This document shows, piece by piece, positions 47,301 to 57,360 of a stretch of DNA of 64,000 bases; position 1 is the stretch's first letter; every line of letters begins with the position of its first letter. The position numbers and the translations under genes were made by a program. Below the pieces are notes generated by a model that searched no databases, was not told where the DNA came from, and saw only the letters and a list, made by a program, of their open reading frames with translations. Origin of the DNA: Chrysaora quinquecirrha (Eukaryota; Cnidaria; Scyphozoa; Semaeostomeae; Pelagiidae); the NCBI GenBank assembly GCA_014526335.1, contig JACTAT010000003.1:477431-541430 (forward strand), read 5' to 3'.

Positions 47301-47420
47301 ATAAAAGTTTACGCACAATTTTATCACAATTAATATCTCCATTCAGGTATCAACCCTTGTTTCTCAAAATAAAGAAATTGGTCGTATTAGCTCCATAGAC
47401 AGTGAGACACAGCACCAAAA
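28926..47420 (+). CDS. MSH5: MutS homologue MSH5 (last exon not found)
   Basis: Meiotic MutS protein. In known species it pairs with MSH4, forms a sliding clamp on recombination intermediates and promotes crossovers; it does not repair mismatches and lacks the mismatch-binding domain I. Exons joined in phase: 31002-31248, 31937-32060, 33538-33618, 33996-34061, 34564-34688, 35323-35432, 35964-35999, 36252-36337, 37190-37374, 37783-37845, 39707-39778, 39897-39953, 40146-40218, 40515-40624, 41441-41521, 42154-42199, 42323-42364, 42588-42684, 42790-42879, 43588-43714, 43927-44076, 45045-45119, 45925-46068, 47088-47225, 47347-47420. MSH5 rather than MSH4 because of [32 protein letters not shown] and [10 protein letters not shown]. 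The ATG exon at 28926 is probable but its join is unresolved. Confidence 0.93.
29312..29521. mobile_element. Short MITE with gagggtcgtatagggg ends
   Basis: Ends gagggtcgtatagggg and cccctatacgaccctc are perfect inverted repeats. The interior repeats gttccct/gttcccc. About 210 bp; possible TA target duplication. It abuts the first MSH5 coding frame and adds a false in-frame extension. Confidence 0.8.
29522..30880. other. MSH5 intron 1, nothing certain
   Basis: AT-rich sequence without an exon that fits MSH5. At 30783 ggccccagttacactatgcc looks like the end of a DNA transposon, but no matching second end was found. Confidence 0.4.
30884..30970. repeat. Degenerate ATC/CAT microsatellite
   Basis: Runs such as catcaccaccacaatcgtc and cattatcattatcattttc just before MSH5 exon 2. 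Confidence 0.7.
31002..31248 (+). CDS. MSH5: MSH5 exon 2 (low-complexity N-terminal region)
   Basis: Phase 2 in, phase 0 out. Encodes [14 protein letters not shown] and a Ser/Thr/Gln-rich stretch ending SEDAATDYK, which joins in frame to [18 protein letters not shown]. The conserved domain begins in the next exon; this part is not conserved between species. Confidence 0.8.
31401..31823. mobile_element. MITE family A, copy 2
   Basis: Starts acacactttttttataaga, ends ggtattcctaaaaaaaaggg. Same internal order of motifs as 10959-11361. In MSH5 intron 2. The 45480-45510 region (ggttcttataaaaaaagagt) may be the end of a third, decayed copy. Confidence 0.75.
31937..34688 (+). CDS. MSH5: MSH5 connector domain (MutS II), exons 3-6
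   Basis: Exons 31937-32060, 33538-33618, 33996-34061 and 34564-34688 in phases 0-1, 1-1, 1-1, 1-0. Translation shows [56 protein letters not shown] and YDICKRRIL. This is the start of homology to known MSH5, with mismatch-recognition domain I absent as in the family. Confidence 0.9.
32818..33422. mobile_element. 605-bp element with perfect 32-bp terminal inverted repeats
   Basis: Left end 32818-32849 (taccttatcggccctttt...) and right end 33391-33422 are exact reverse complements over 32 bp. Further ggccggcgttaa motifs are arranged inside both ends. A TA at each border may be the target duplication. It contains a short open frame at 33036-33239. In MSH5 intron 3. Confidence 0.92.
33036..33239 (+). 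CDS. Short acidic open frame inside the 605-bp element, uncertain
   Basis: 67 codons from [23 protein letters not shown], then an acidic run ([20 protein letters not shown]). No recognised domain. It fills the centre of the TIR element, so it could be a remnant of the coding part of the parent transposon or chance. No promoter or splice context seen. Confidence 0.25.
35323..42879 (+). CDS. MSH5: MSH5 core, lever and clamp domains, exons 7-20
   Basis: Fourteen exons in matching phase. Landmarks: [158 protein letters not shown]. Order and spacing match the MutS III/IV region of MSH5. The exon ending at 39778 is followed by a GC donor (aag|gcaggt). Confidence 0.93.
38604..39419. mobile_element. 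hAT-like non-autonomous element
   Basis: Left end cagggccgttccgaca and right end tgtagggacggccctg are imperfect inverted repeats of the CAGGGCCG type common in hAT elements. Internal G-rich tract ggggggtccgggggcatgct and a long G run at 39369-39380. About 816 bp, no transposase frame, no clear 8-bp target duplication. In MSH5 intron 11. Confidence 0.7.
40679..40825 (+). mobile_element. tRNA-derived SINE copy
   Basis: A-box-like TGGCAGCTGACTCGTGG, B-box-like GGTTCGAGCC (40709-40718), then ggtcgaggtctcgattagtt and a tail with cccttcaccttcacc. It matches the minus-strand copy at 8455-8625. Lies 55 nt after MSH5 exon 15. Confidence 0.7.
41218..41272. repeat. (TTAG)n/(TCAG)n microsatellite
   Basis: gttagttagttagtcagta and similar runs in an MSH5 intron. 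Confidence 0.75.
43010..43092. repeat. AT-rich tandem repeat (atactattta)
   Basis: Several copies of tactatttaa in the intron before the Walker A exon of MSH5. Confidence 0.75.
43588..47420 (+). CDS. MSH5: MSH5 ATPase domain (MutS V), exons 21-26
   Basis: Exons 43588-43714, 43927-44076, 45045-45119, 45925-46068, 47088-47225 and 47347-47420. Walker A GPNASGKS in [18 protein letters not shown]; then [29 protein letters not shown] (signature), [11 protein letters not shown] (Walker B), [19 protein letters not shown] and [13 protein letters not shown]. All ATP-binding motifs are present, so the ATPase should work. The last exon found ends phase 2 after DSETQHQ. The short C-terminal dimerisation segment should follow but was not identified downstream. 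Confidence 0.93.
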
Positions 47421-47551
47421 GTAAGTGAATTTCTATTCAGTTTTCAAGATACCGATGATGTGAACACATAAGAGCATCAAACAGTGCTAGAAGTAACAAT
47501 TTTTTATCAAGAAGGACGTCTCTCACAGCATCCAACTCCATTGTTCGGTAT

Positions 47552-47850
47552 ACTAGACGTGCCGCCAAAATGGGTAACTTTTTCAGCGCCAATTTCCCTA
47601 CATATGGGTTAATTTTCGTTAAAAATCTCTACACATCGGTAGTAAATATAAAGAAAATTTTAGACATGCACATAGAGATTTTCGCCGCATTTAGAGCTTC
47701 CTCAACGAACGTTAAATTGGGTTAAAACATTCGAGATATTGGCACAAATGGGTAAAAATTTCGTTGTTTCTTCTATACATGGGTACAACGAGAAACAGAA
47801 TTTATCGGTAGATATGGGTGGGTTTGGAATAACTGGGCGGCATGTCTAGT
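47552..47850. mobile_element. 299-bp MITE
   Basis: Ends actagacgtgccgcc and ggcggcatgtctagt are inverted repeats with one mismatch. The interior has repeated acatgggt motifs and no credible exon. It lies 130 nt after the last recognised MSH5 exon. Confidence 0.75.
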
Positions 47851-48043
47851 CATTTGAAGAATGAAGTATCCCCTGGGGCAAACTCCTGCACGGAAAAGAA
47901 ATGAATGCGGTCGAATTATTTTGTTACAGATCGATTAATTTAGTAAATGCCCATCCCCGCATTAAAGAAACCCCCTGTTCAATTTCAGCTTATTTTGAAA
48001 TTGCGATCAACAGCGAAAACATCGTGCGGCACACTTAAAAATA

Positions 48044-48145
48044 CTCCTCAGAGGATAAACGTCAAAAACAGACCGTAATCATTGACTACAGCGGAATATA
48101 TACCCAGGTCCGGATCGAAATGCACTAATCAAAAAAATTAAGCTA
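48044..48145. repeat. Dispersed repeat, copy 2
   Basis: Matches 28204-28300 in the same orientation (actcctcagaggataaacg ... gatcgaaatgcactaatcaa). Confidence 0.75.
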
Positions 48146-48870
48146 AATCGGTATTGTGCCAAAGCCAATCAACCTGCTGGATACGACAGGAAGACCAGAA
48201 GAGATAACTGAGGAGTTTAAGAGAGGAAAGGAAAGGAAGATTTGGTGTGGACGGATTTAAAAAAAGGCCTAAATGAAACAAAGATCTTGCACTGCCTACT
48301 AGTAAAAGCAATCCTCACCTAGACCTAACATTCCCTACAATCACGGAGATCCAGCACATGTTATGCTGTAGTAGAATCATGCTAAGGATGGGTTGTTGGT
48401 TGGAAGTGCGGTTGTTTGCTGTCTCTGCTGAAAATTATGTTTACGAATGTTAGTTGCAACATGCTGTTGAATAATCCTATCTCCTAATTTTCTAATTCAT
48501 TTCATTCAAACGAAAATAACTTAATTTATTAACTAAACAACATACAAGCAAGTATTGAGGCCAGTCTAGCAAGATTTGAAAAAAGGTGTACAAATCGAAG
48601 ATTAGCTCATCTAACTTAAAGGGGCGGGAGGGAACCTCAACTATATGATAACTTGCAATCGACCTGTGAAGATCTGCATGTCTTGATAACCTTATATACC
48701 CTGGCTGCCAGCAACGAAACACTTAGTAATGGGCTTTTGTGCCTGCTTTTCCCTTTCCCTGAGAATCTGCCTGTCTTTCCTATTGGTAGATGTCCTACAA
48801 TGTTGTCGTTTTCTGTACACAGACTGCATATTGGTCGGCTATGCTGTCACGCTAGCGGATCTATACGCAC
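48146..48870. other. Intergenic, nothing recognised
   Basis: Several short open frames on both strands without domains. The terminal exon of MSH5 may be here but no conserved sequence identifies it. Confidence 0.4.
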
Positions 48871-48871
48871 T

Positions 48872-49085
48872 ACTGTGTTGGATACCCACTACTATGGTGG
48901 ATACGCACTACTGTGTTGGGTACCCACTACTATATTTTGCTTTGCACCCTCTGGTCGCGTTTTTTGCGTACTGTAGTTGATACGCACTACGGTTGTGGGT
49001 TATTATGCTTGATGTGGTGGGTTATTATGATTTACGTAGTGGTTTTTTTTGCTTAACGTGGTGGATAAGCACTACTGTGGTGGGT
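48872..49085. repeat. Minisatellite array 1 (about 20-nt unit)
   Basis: Repeats such as tactatggtggatacgcac and tactgtgttgggtacccac, later gtggtgggttattatgct. The complement (gtatccaccacagtagtgc type) resembles the units of arrays 2 and 3. Confidence 0.85.
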
Positions 49086-50240
49086 TATTATGCTAGATGC
49101 TATCGTTGCTAATAGATGAAGAAGTACTCAAAATATGAAGCAAGTTTCAATAATGTAATTTTTTAGTTAAATTTGATGTTTAACACAGCTTTTGAGACAA
49201 ATGAGGTCTTTTCCTTCGTTTATATTCTACTTTTACACACAGATGACCACATTTTGAACGAAAAATTCAGAGTACGGATATCTCGAAGTCCTGCTATGTC
49301 GAACAAATTTTCATTTCCGTGCGAGTTCGAGATAGTGGGACTCAACTTTATGTACAAGAGATGCTTTAGCTGATAAAAGTACAGCATTTCATCCATAATT
49401 TTGCTGTGGCAAATGCAATTGTAACGAATATTTGCTGGCAAGCTTTAGAAAACTTTAAAACGAAACAAGATCGCGTACCTTGAGGCTAACGAAATACGTT
49501 ATTTGTGCAACTTAGCTTCTCCAATAGTGGCTCTAATGACAATCACACAATTTGTCTTCTTTGAAGAGCTTTACATTGTGGGATACGTTTATAAGTTGAA
49601 AATACTTGCAATATTCGTCTTACAAGATTTCAACAAAATGCCATTGAAGGAAACTGACTGAGTCCCATTAAGAATATATTTTTCAAATTTAGGAATATTT
49701 TGAACAAAAAGATCCCATTTTTGATGAAAGTGATCTTTTACCTTTTTTTTCTTCCTATATTTAAAGTTAGTTACTACATCAATAGCTTCTAAACATAAGC
49801 TAATTCAAACTAACTATGAAACAAACTAAATTTAATAACTAAGACAGATAATAGCTAATAATCAAAATTGATGAGAAATTAAAATGAAAATTCAAATCAA
49901 ACAAACTGAAGTTGTTAACTTTTTTTGTTAGTTGGTGTTCTGTGAACAAGATTCTAAGCAACTGAGTGAGAACAAGGTATAAGCGAACGAATTTTAGTGA
50001 TGGCTTTGCATAAGAGTCCTGCAACTGGTTTTCGAAGTATACTTGACAAAACGTAGATGCAGAGGATAGCTATTCGTTCATGTTGCCGTGTATGCCAAAA
50101 CCATTTGGGAACATGACAGAGATACCACAAGCTAGGTAAATTTGCTTTGAGAAGCTAAGGTTAACGCTTGAAATGGAGAAAGGCTCGACGATTGTTGCTG
50201 AAGCAGAAATATTTACCCCCGTCTCTGATTTACCCTGATT
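49086..50240. other. Intergenic, nothing recognised
   Basis: AT-rich, with short spurious frames only. An acceptor-like site at 49694 (aaatttag) is followed by a protein-like run EYFEQKDPIFDESDLLP in one frame, but its phase does not fit the open MSH5 junction. Confidence 0.35.
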
Positions 50241-50257
50241 TAATTGATAGGATCATA

Positions 50258-50492
50258 TTTTACCCCCACCGTACTGAACATCCGCCACCGTACTCAGAGA
50301 TATCCCCCACTGTACTGAATATCCACCATGGTAATCATGATGCCTCCCCACAGCAATCTTGGTATCCCCCACAGGCATCATGGTATCCCCCACCGTAGTG
50401 AACATCCGCCACCATACTCCGAGATGCCTCCCCACCGTACTGAATATCTCTCACCGTACTGCACATCCCCCACCGTACTGCACAGACATTAC
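50258..50492. repeat. Minisatellite array 2 (19-22-nt unit)
   Basis: Units of the type cccccaccgtactgaacatc, degenerate. Creates proline- and histidine-rich false frames. Close to the unit of array 3 and, in reverse, of array 1. Confidence 0.88.
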
Positions 50493-52183
50493 ATGGGGTG
50501 ATGCATGGAAAGTGCATGATTGTAAAGACCACGATAGTAACTTCGATGCGATTGACCGAAAAAAGTTAAATTTTCGAGTGGTTTTTCATTTCCCACCATT
50601 TTTTATTCCCTGCAAAATATTCTGTGCAAAATGGGCTAAAACTCAATAGTTCATATGAAAAATAAATGTATAGCAAATTCTCTAGAATTTCCATGATTTT
50701 TCCCAAGAAAAGTACCAGGTCCGTATCCTGGGATAAAATCCAGTACAGTAACCAGTTTTGACAAGGGCAAACTGGTACCATTGGCATCATCAGGTACCAT
50801 TGGCGTCCTGGGAGCCCTGTGAAAAATGATCTAATCCCACAATTCACTGGAAAGGAAGGCAAGGCCACATTCACATTCTTTATCTTTCGGGCTTTCTTTT
50901 TGAATTCTGATTCACAAGACAAAAAGACGCAAGGAAAAGGACTATTTGGGCGCTGTCGAGATCAGGTATGTTGTAATTTGAGCAGAAGCATTGAAATCTA
51001 TATTGGTTTGTTGTTATTAAGATGATCTGTTACAAAAATACGTTTTTATCTAGGTCCTTTATTGAAGTATGAATGACGGAGCTGGCCTGAACGATATCTC
51101 AGCTTCAAGTGGAGTCAAGGTAGGCTGATATGACACGTGGCGTGGCATCGATGATTACATGATAAAAATATTTAATAGGTTTTAGTAAAGTGCGAGGGGC
51201 ATTTCACCATCTGCGTGACAGTTCTTGACAGATCTCCGTTATATTTCCGTGGAGGTCGTTGATCAATGATCAGTTTCCAACCAGAAACCTGATAGGAACA
51301 GGGGTTTAGGCCTAAGTGAGATTTCAAGAGAATCTTGAACTGAGACTGAATAGGCTAAGGCTACAAGTGCAATTAAATAGGTACGGTACTCATATTGCCA
51401 GTTGAGTAGACTGCTGGCACTGGCAATATGTTATCTTTACACTTATTTGGAAGAGTTGAGTACCTACAGCAATAAGATTGGTCGAAATGAAACCACAAGA
51501 TATCAATTTTCCATGCAAAAATCTTACCTGTAAAGCATCCAAAACTTAGTCTAGGTACAAAATTTTACTGCCCTAGCACTGTGTTCTGATTTTCGAGAGC
51601 ACTCAAAGTTCTGAATTTCATAAAGGCTTTGACTATATTTCTACCCAACTTGGTCAAAGCCCTTAATATAAAATCATAAAATCAATTGATGATACAAGCA
51701 CTGATGTAATTTCACATCAAAAATTGATATCTTGCCATTTCGAAAAATCTCAATTCCAAATTGATCTACAGACTTTTTTTAATAAGGAACCACTTTATGA
51801 GGAACCTACATGTAGAAGGCCCAAAAATTTAAAGAACTTATACTACTAAAGAGAAAATCACTAAGGAACTTTTCATTGTCGAATATTTTTATCACTGCAA
51901 CAATCCAGAATTAGAAAGCCCATTCCATTCATTTGCAGTCGAAAATCACATAAATTATACTTTAGGCATGTATCAAATGTTTCCTTGAGTAGTCTCGAGC
52001 TTTGCTTACATGCAAATATCTCTGTTCAGTAGTCATTAAACTGTATGTGCAGTTAAAATTAAGGAACTATTAAGGAACTTTTGGAACTACAATCGTCTCC
52101 AAAGAGGTAGAAAAATAAGGAACTTTAAGAACTAGGCCTTGAGCTATTGAATTGATTAAAATTGAAATATTGATAAATGCTTG
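50493..52183. other. Intergenic, nothing recognised
   Basis: No domain-bearing frame. A plus frame at 50819-51025 and a minus frame at 50566-50922 overlap each other and lack splice context or recognisable sequence. Two almost adjacent tggtaccattggc motifs lie near 50770-50805. Confidence 0.4.
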
Positions 52184-53257
52184 TACACTAGCCTCACAAA
52201 AATATTGCATAGCTTGATCTAAAATGGCAGCCAACAGTAGCCGTAGGCCCAAATGAGAAAATTTACATAATAAAGCCATGACGGGTCAGGGGCTCAGCGA
52301 ACTTAATTTAGGCGGAAAATGTTCACAATTTCATTGACTTTCAATTAAAATAAAAAGCAAATGATTTATTTCTTGCGTCTGGTGGAAAATAATGAAACAC
52401 TTTGAAGCAATGCCTTCCAGATTTTGAGCGAAATATTTCAAGAGTTGTCTTGATAAACAGCGATTGCTGAACCATTATCCAGACTTTTGCTACAAATTTT
52501 CATGGTTTATCGACACAAAATAGTTAAAAATTTTATTTGCCATTAAATTTTCACTCTAAGTGTACTTTAAGAGAAGAATTAGGGGTTGAAATTATTGGTA
52601 AAGATTTTCGTTGAGTAACTTTTGAAGTTGTTGTTTTGATACAGAAATAAATTTTGGACTTGAAGTAGTCTTAAGAAAATTTTATGAGCAATTTCATTCA
52701 CATATTTCAAAACTATAGTAATTGTAAAATATTGTTAATTACTTTTGAAGCCAATTCCATGCTTTATAGAGAAGCAATTGCAAATTACAAAAAACCCCAT
52801 TTTTGGCCTTATCAAAAGTAACTTACCTGTCATTTTCTTCCACAAAATAATCTCTGTTTTCTTTAGGAAAACCTCTCTTTTGATTGCAAATTATAAAATG
52901 GCATAAAAGTTTCGGCTATTTTGATTTGAAAAACGAAAAAACTTTCAGTCAACAGCCAAAAAAGTAGTTATTTTTATCGCTGTTTATCAAGACAACTTTT
53001 GAAATATTTCACTCGAAATCTGGAAGGCATTGCTTCAAATTTTTTATTTTTCTCCACCAAAAGCGACAAATAAATCATTTACTTTTTATTTTAATTGAAA
53101 GTCAATGAAATTGTGGACATTTCCCGCCTAAATCAAGATCTGTGAAGCCCCTGAGCCGTCATGGCTTTGTTATGTAAATTTTGTTATTTGGGCCTACAGC
53201 TACTGTTGGTCACCATTTTAAGTCAGGCTATGCAATACTTTTTTGAGGCTAGTGTAT
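52184..53257. mobile_element. 1.07-kb foldback element with about 280-bp arms
   Basis: Left arm 52184-52464 starts tacactagcctcacaaaaat; right arm 52976-53257 ends with the complement. Both arms carry the complement or direct form of atggctttgttatgtaaatt, so the same short frame (MALLCKF) appears on both strands. The 511-bp loop contains no gene. Arms differ at scattered sites, so it is not an assembly mirror. Confidence 0.9.
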
Positions 53258-54330
53258 ATAACAATTGGCCTTCAAGGAGGAGGGCTCTGGGGGTACCAAA
53301 ACCTAAAAACCATTGCAAGATTTTGAAAAAAAAACATGGAAGCGAATACGTAACAAAATCTGAAAATGAAAAAAAGTCTAAAAGCCATTCCAAGAAAACA
53401 TTTTGCTCATTTGTAAAAAGGATTCAGTTCCTGGCAAATCAGAGCTCATTGGACATGCCAAGTCTTCACTTCATGTGCGTCATGCAAAAACAGTTTGCAC
53501 AAGTTACTTCTAAAGAATTGCCAGTGGTAAAGGTCAGAACTGAATGTTGTTGCTTTGATTGCCTGAAAAAGTGTCTACTCCAATTTCTTTTGATTCACTT
53601 TTGAAAACACTTCATGGCATTGCAGATGATTCAAAGGCGGTGAAATGAATGACCCAAAATCAAACCAAAGGAACATACTTGCTAACTTGATGCCTTGCAG
53701 TCTATGCCCTCTAATGGGTTTTTGATTCTCTTTGATAAAGCAACATATATCACTATGAAAAAAGTGTTCTGCATTAATGCACGATTCTTGAAGAAGGAGA
53801 CTTGTCAGCTGATCACAAGGCTGTACTGCCTCATTCCAGTAGAAGAAGAAAATGCAGGTCTTTTTAAATGTCTGCAGGAGTCTATAGAAGAAGACAAACT
53901 GCTGTGGAAGAAGTGGGCTATGCTTCTGATGAAGAAATTCTAATGCAATGGGGTAACAATTCTGTTCTGACAATAACGAAAGCTGCAACACAAGAGCTAT
54001 TCGTCTTGAAATGCTACTGCCACACATTCCATCTTTTTGCAGAGCATGCAAGTAGGACACTTGAAATCAGCTGAACAGCTAATTCATGATGTGTACAACA
54101 ATTTCAAGTTATTACCCAACTGGCAGAAAAATCTCATTGCATCCCAGAAGTTTGTCAAGGTTGATGTCCACAAGATTCTGAAACCCATTGGCTATCAGTT
54201 GTAACCTGTGTTCAGCAAACATTTGTGAGCTGTGGATTGATGGCAATTCAGCATTCAATTCAACATTAAAATCAAATATGCACCACTGTCAGATGAATCT
54301 TGTTGAGTAATTAAAAAATTCTTTCTGTCA
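53258..54330 (+). pseudogene. Decayed hAT-type transposase
   Basis: Pieces in different frames: a basic N-terminal stretch (KKHGSEYVTKSENEKKSKSH); ATYITMKKVFCINARFLKKE and LYCLIPVEEENAGLF, like the conserved core of hAT transposases; then LKCYCHTFHLFAEHASRTLE continuing one frame over as QLIHDVYNNFKLLPNWQKNL. The CxCHxxHL pattern and order are typical of hAT proteins. Several stops and frameshifts. It begins directly at the right arm of the foldback element, which may be its own end. Confidence 0.55.
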
Positions 54331-54830
54331 TTGACAAGTTATCATTTGGTTAAATCTGACCCTCCAAACATTATTTTGTTTGGCACTGAAATGTTATCAC
54401 TGGATTGCTGCCCATAATTGTAGCAAACAAGTTCTAATTTGAATTTACTCTGCAAGCCCTTTCTGGTTGTGGATTTTTATTTTTAATTCAATGATTTTTT
54501 ATTCTTGCCATTTTCAACATTTATAAGTAGATAGATGAAAAGTGTATGGGAAACCACAAATTGTATGTTGCTGGATTGCCCCCAGAAGAAATTTCAAGAG
54601 GTCAAACCCTAAAATTTGTTATCAGGAAGCCAATGTGCTTGTTGATAAAATGGTTATTGATAAAACAATCAATTTGATTTACCGCCTTGATTAGATACAT
54701 CTTCCTTTTAATTTCTCATCAAATATCTAAGGGTATGTTACACTGTTAGGTATCTAACCAACATGATATTTAGGTATGTCTGGTGAATATCTAATGGAAT
54801 ATTTAATGGGGTAGCTTGGCCTTTAGATAA
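54331..54830. other. Intergenic, nothing recognised
   Basis: AT-rich stretch after the transposase remnant. May be its 3' part; no conserved motif could be read. Confidence 0.4.
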
Positions 54831-54835
54831 TACTA

Positions 54836-54892
54836 GCCCTTGCCCGGAAGCGTGCTGCGCGCGCTTCCGCGCGGGCTTTTTCGCTTCGCGGT
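54836..54892. repeat. GC-rich imperfect hairpin
   Basis: gcccggaagcg pairs with cgcttccgcgcgggc around a tgctgcgcg loop, followed by ttcgcttcgcgg. The composition is far from the AT-rich surroundings. Possibly the end of a transposon. Confidence 0.6.
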
Positions 54893-55184
54893 TCACATGG
54901 GACCTACGCCTTCCAGAAAGTGCTTTATAAAGGAGCAATTCTACATATTTAGTTTCATATGGATTTAGCATGTTAATAACTTTAAAATCAAATGGGAATA
55001 ATGTGCAGAGGAAAGCCTGGATTGTTCAATTAAAACAAAACCACCCATAATGTGGATGTGGATTATGTTCAATAATGTTGAGGGTAAATTTTTTTTAGTG
55101 ATTTGCAGGGATTCTCGCTGTAATGTTGAGGATGTTCAGTAAATGGACGGCAATGAGAACTCTTCTTGACGACCTGGTTCCTCC

Positions 55185-56775
55185 ACATTACTCTGCAACC
55201 TCGTCATTATTGATGATTGCCACTACATTACCGTTGATAGCCCTCCACATTACTTGAAGATAGCCCAGCCCTCCACATTACTCCGCATCAACAACATTAC
55301 TAAAGATAGCCAAGCCCCCCAAGTTACTCCGCAACCACCACATTACTGGATGATGGCTCCCAACATTACTGAACATCCTTCCTGAACATTACTGCAAGAT
55401 AAACCTTCACATTGCTTCAAGATATCTCTCCATATTACCTTGCACCCTTCACATAACTGAAAAATAGACCTCCACATTACTTCGCACCCTTCACATTACT
55501 TGAAGATAGTCCTCCACATTACTGTGTACCCTTCACATAACTGAAAAATAGACCTCCACATTACTTCGCACCCTTCACATAACTGAAAAATAAACCCCCC
55601 ACATTACTTCGCATCCCTCACATTACTGAAAGATAGCTCAACCCTCCATATTTCTCCGCATCAACCACATTACTACAATATGGTCCTAAACATTACTGAA
55701 CATCCTCCACATTACTGCACGCCATCCTCATTACAGAACAATAGCCCTCCACATTACTGTGTACCCTTCACATAACTGAAAAATAGACCTCCACATTACT
55801 TCGCACCCTTCACACTTCTGAAAGACAACCGTCCGCATTCTCGAACACCCTTCACATTCCCCATGATAGCCCTCCACGCTATTTGAAGATAGTCTTCTAC
55901 ATCACTTCGCAACCTTCACATTACTGAAAGATATCCTCCAAATTACTTCGCATCCTCACATTTCTGAAAGACAGCCCTCCACACTCCACATTACTTCGCA
56001 CCCTTCACACTTCTGAAGAAAACCCTCTGCATTCTCGAACATCCTTCACATTCCTCATGATATCCCTCCGCGCTACAGATATATCTTCACGCTACTTCAA
56101 GATAGCCCTTCACCTTTTTGTTGTACCCCCACATTACATGAAGATAGCCCTCCACATCACTTGGCACCCTTCACATTACTGAAAGATGGCCTCCAAATTA
56201 CTTCGCATCCTTCACATTTCTGAAAGACAACCCTCCGCATTCTCTAATATCCTTCACATTCCTCATGATATCCCGCCGCGCTGCTGATATCCCTTCACGC
56301 TACTTCAAGATAGCCCTTCACATTACTGTGTACGCTCCACACTACTTGAAGATAGTCCTCCACCTTATTTCACACCCTTCATATTACTGAAAGATAGTCC
56401 TCCACATTACTGCACACCATCCCCATTACAGAAGATAGCCCTCCACATTACTGTGTACCCTTCACATAACTGAAAAATAGACCTCCACATTAGCTACTAC
56501 GCACCCTTCACATTACTTGAAGATAGTCCTCCCATTACTTCACACCCTTCATATTACTGAAAGATATTCCTCCACATTGCTGAACACCCTCCTCATTACC
56601 GATTGAAGCCCTCCACATTACATCGCACTATTCACATTACTGAAAGGCACTCCTCCAGATTACTTCGCATCCTTTAATCCTGAAAGACATCCCTCCACAC
56701 TGTTGAACACCCTTCATATTACTACCACATTATTGAAAGATAACCCACAACATTACTGAACATCCTCTACATTAT
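55185..56775. repeat. Minisatellite array 3 (CCTCCACATTACTGAAAGATA family)
   Basis: About 1.6 kb of degenerate 19-25-nt units around cctccacattactgaa, with variants cacccttcacattactg and gaaagatagcc. Longer blocks also recur (tgtgtacccttcacataact about 55530 and 55760). Lies between the transposon remnants and the PTB gene. Confidence 0.93.
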
Positions 56776-57027
56776 CCTTGAGATGTAATGAATACATTTG
56801 AAATGTTCTGATCAAAAACATCTTTTTTCATCCTTCGTTGGAATCGAGAATTTGAAATCTTGAAATCCTTTTGTGTTATCCTGAAATGGCCGCCACTACG
56901 AATTAGTACAATGCAGAGCAGGTATAATTATGTAACGGATAGCATTACTGTAACTAATGACCTCATCATCTGTCTGAGACCATGTAATTAATGACCCAAT
57001 GATAGATCTAAGCACCCGCTCTTCCAG
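56776..57027. other. Sequence upstream of the candidate first PTB exon
   Basis: No repeat or domain-bearing frame. A promoter could lie here, but no core element is convincing. Confidence 0.35.
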
Positions 57028-57270
57028 GTAACGACTTTTCTGGTGAAAATCGTCCATGTGACCCTATTGTTTATTGTGCTACAAAACAATGGCAAAAACA
57101 ATGGAAGAAGGATTCTTCCCCACTTTTAAGCGAGATTCTGGTAGCTAGGGTGAAAAACCAAGCGATGGCACGCCTTCAACAGTTTGCCCTTGCTTCTGGT
57201 CCAAGTGCGCAGCCCAGGGACCCTCTAGAAAAGCGTGCTCGCTCTGACAAAAAAGACAATAGACTTGCAA
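57028..57270 (+). CDS. Candidate N-terminal exon of the PTB gene
   Basis: Open frame starting phase 1 after cttccag, reading through QWQKQWKKDSSPLL, an internal ATG at 57165 and MARLQQFALAS to EKRARSDKKDNRLA. The basic cluster resembles the nuclear-localisation N-terminus of PTB proteins. The best donor (gcaa|gtgcgt at 57271) is phase 1 and does not fit the phase-0 exon at 57361. Removing one A from the run in gacaaaaaagac would make it fit, so a homopolymer error, an untranslated exon or an alternative first exon are all possible. Confidence 0.4.
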
Positions 57271-57360
57271 GTGCGTTTTAGTATAAGAGATTGTATGTTT
57301 TTGACTGTGATATTCCGCACAATATACTTTTATAGTGTGATGTTTTTTTTTTCACTCTAG

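Noticed and set aside
31937..47420. MSH4, MSH2 or MSH6 as identity of the MutS homologue
   Set aside because: The order of conserved segments ([34 protein letters not shown]) and the lack of domain I fit MSH5.
47588..47725. Possible C-terminal MSH5 exon after tttttcag
   Set aside because: It reads in frame for about 45 codons, but it lies inside the 299-bp MITE and has no similarity to MSH5.
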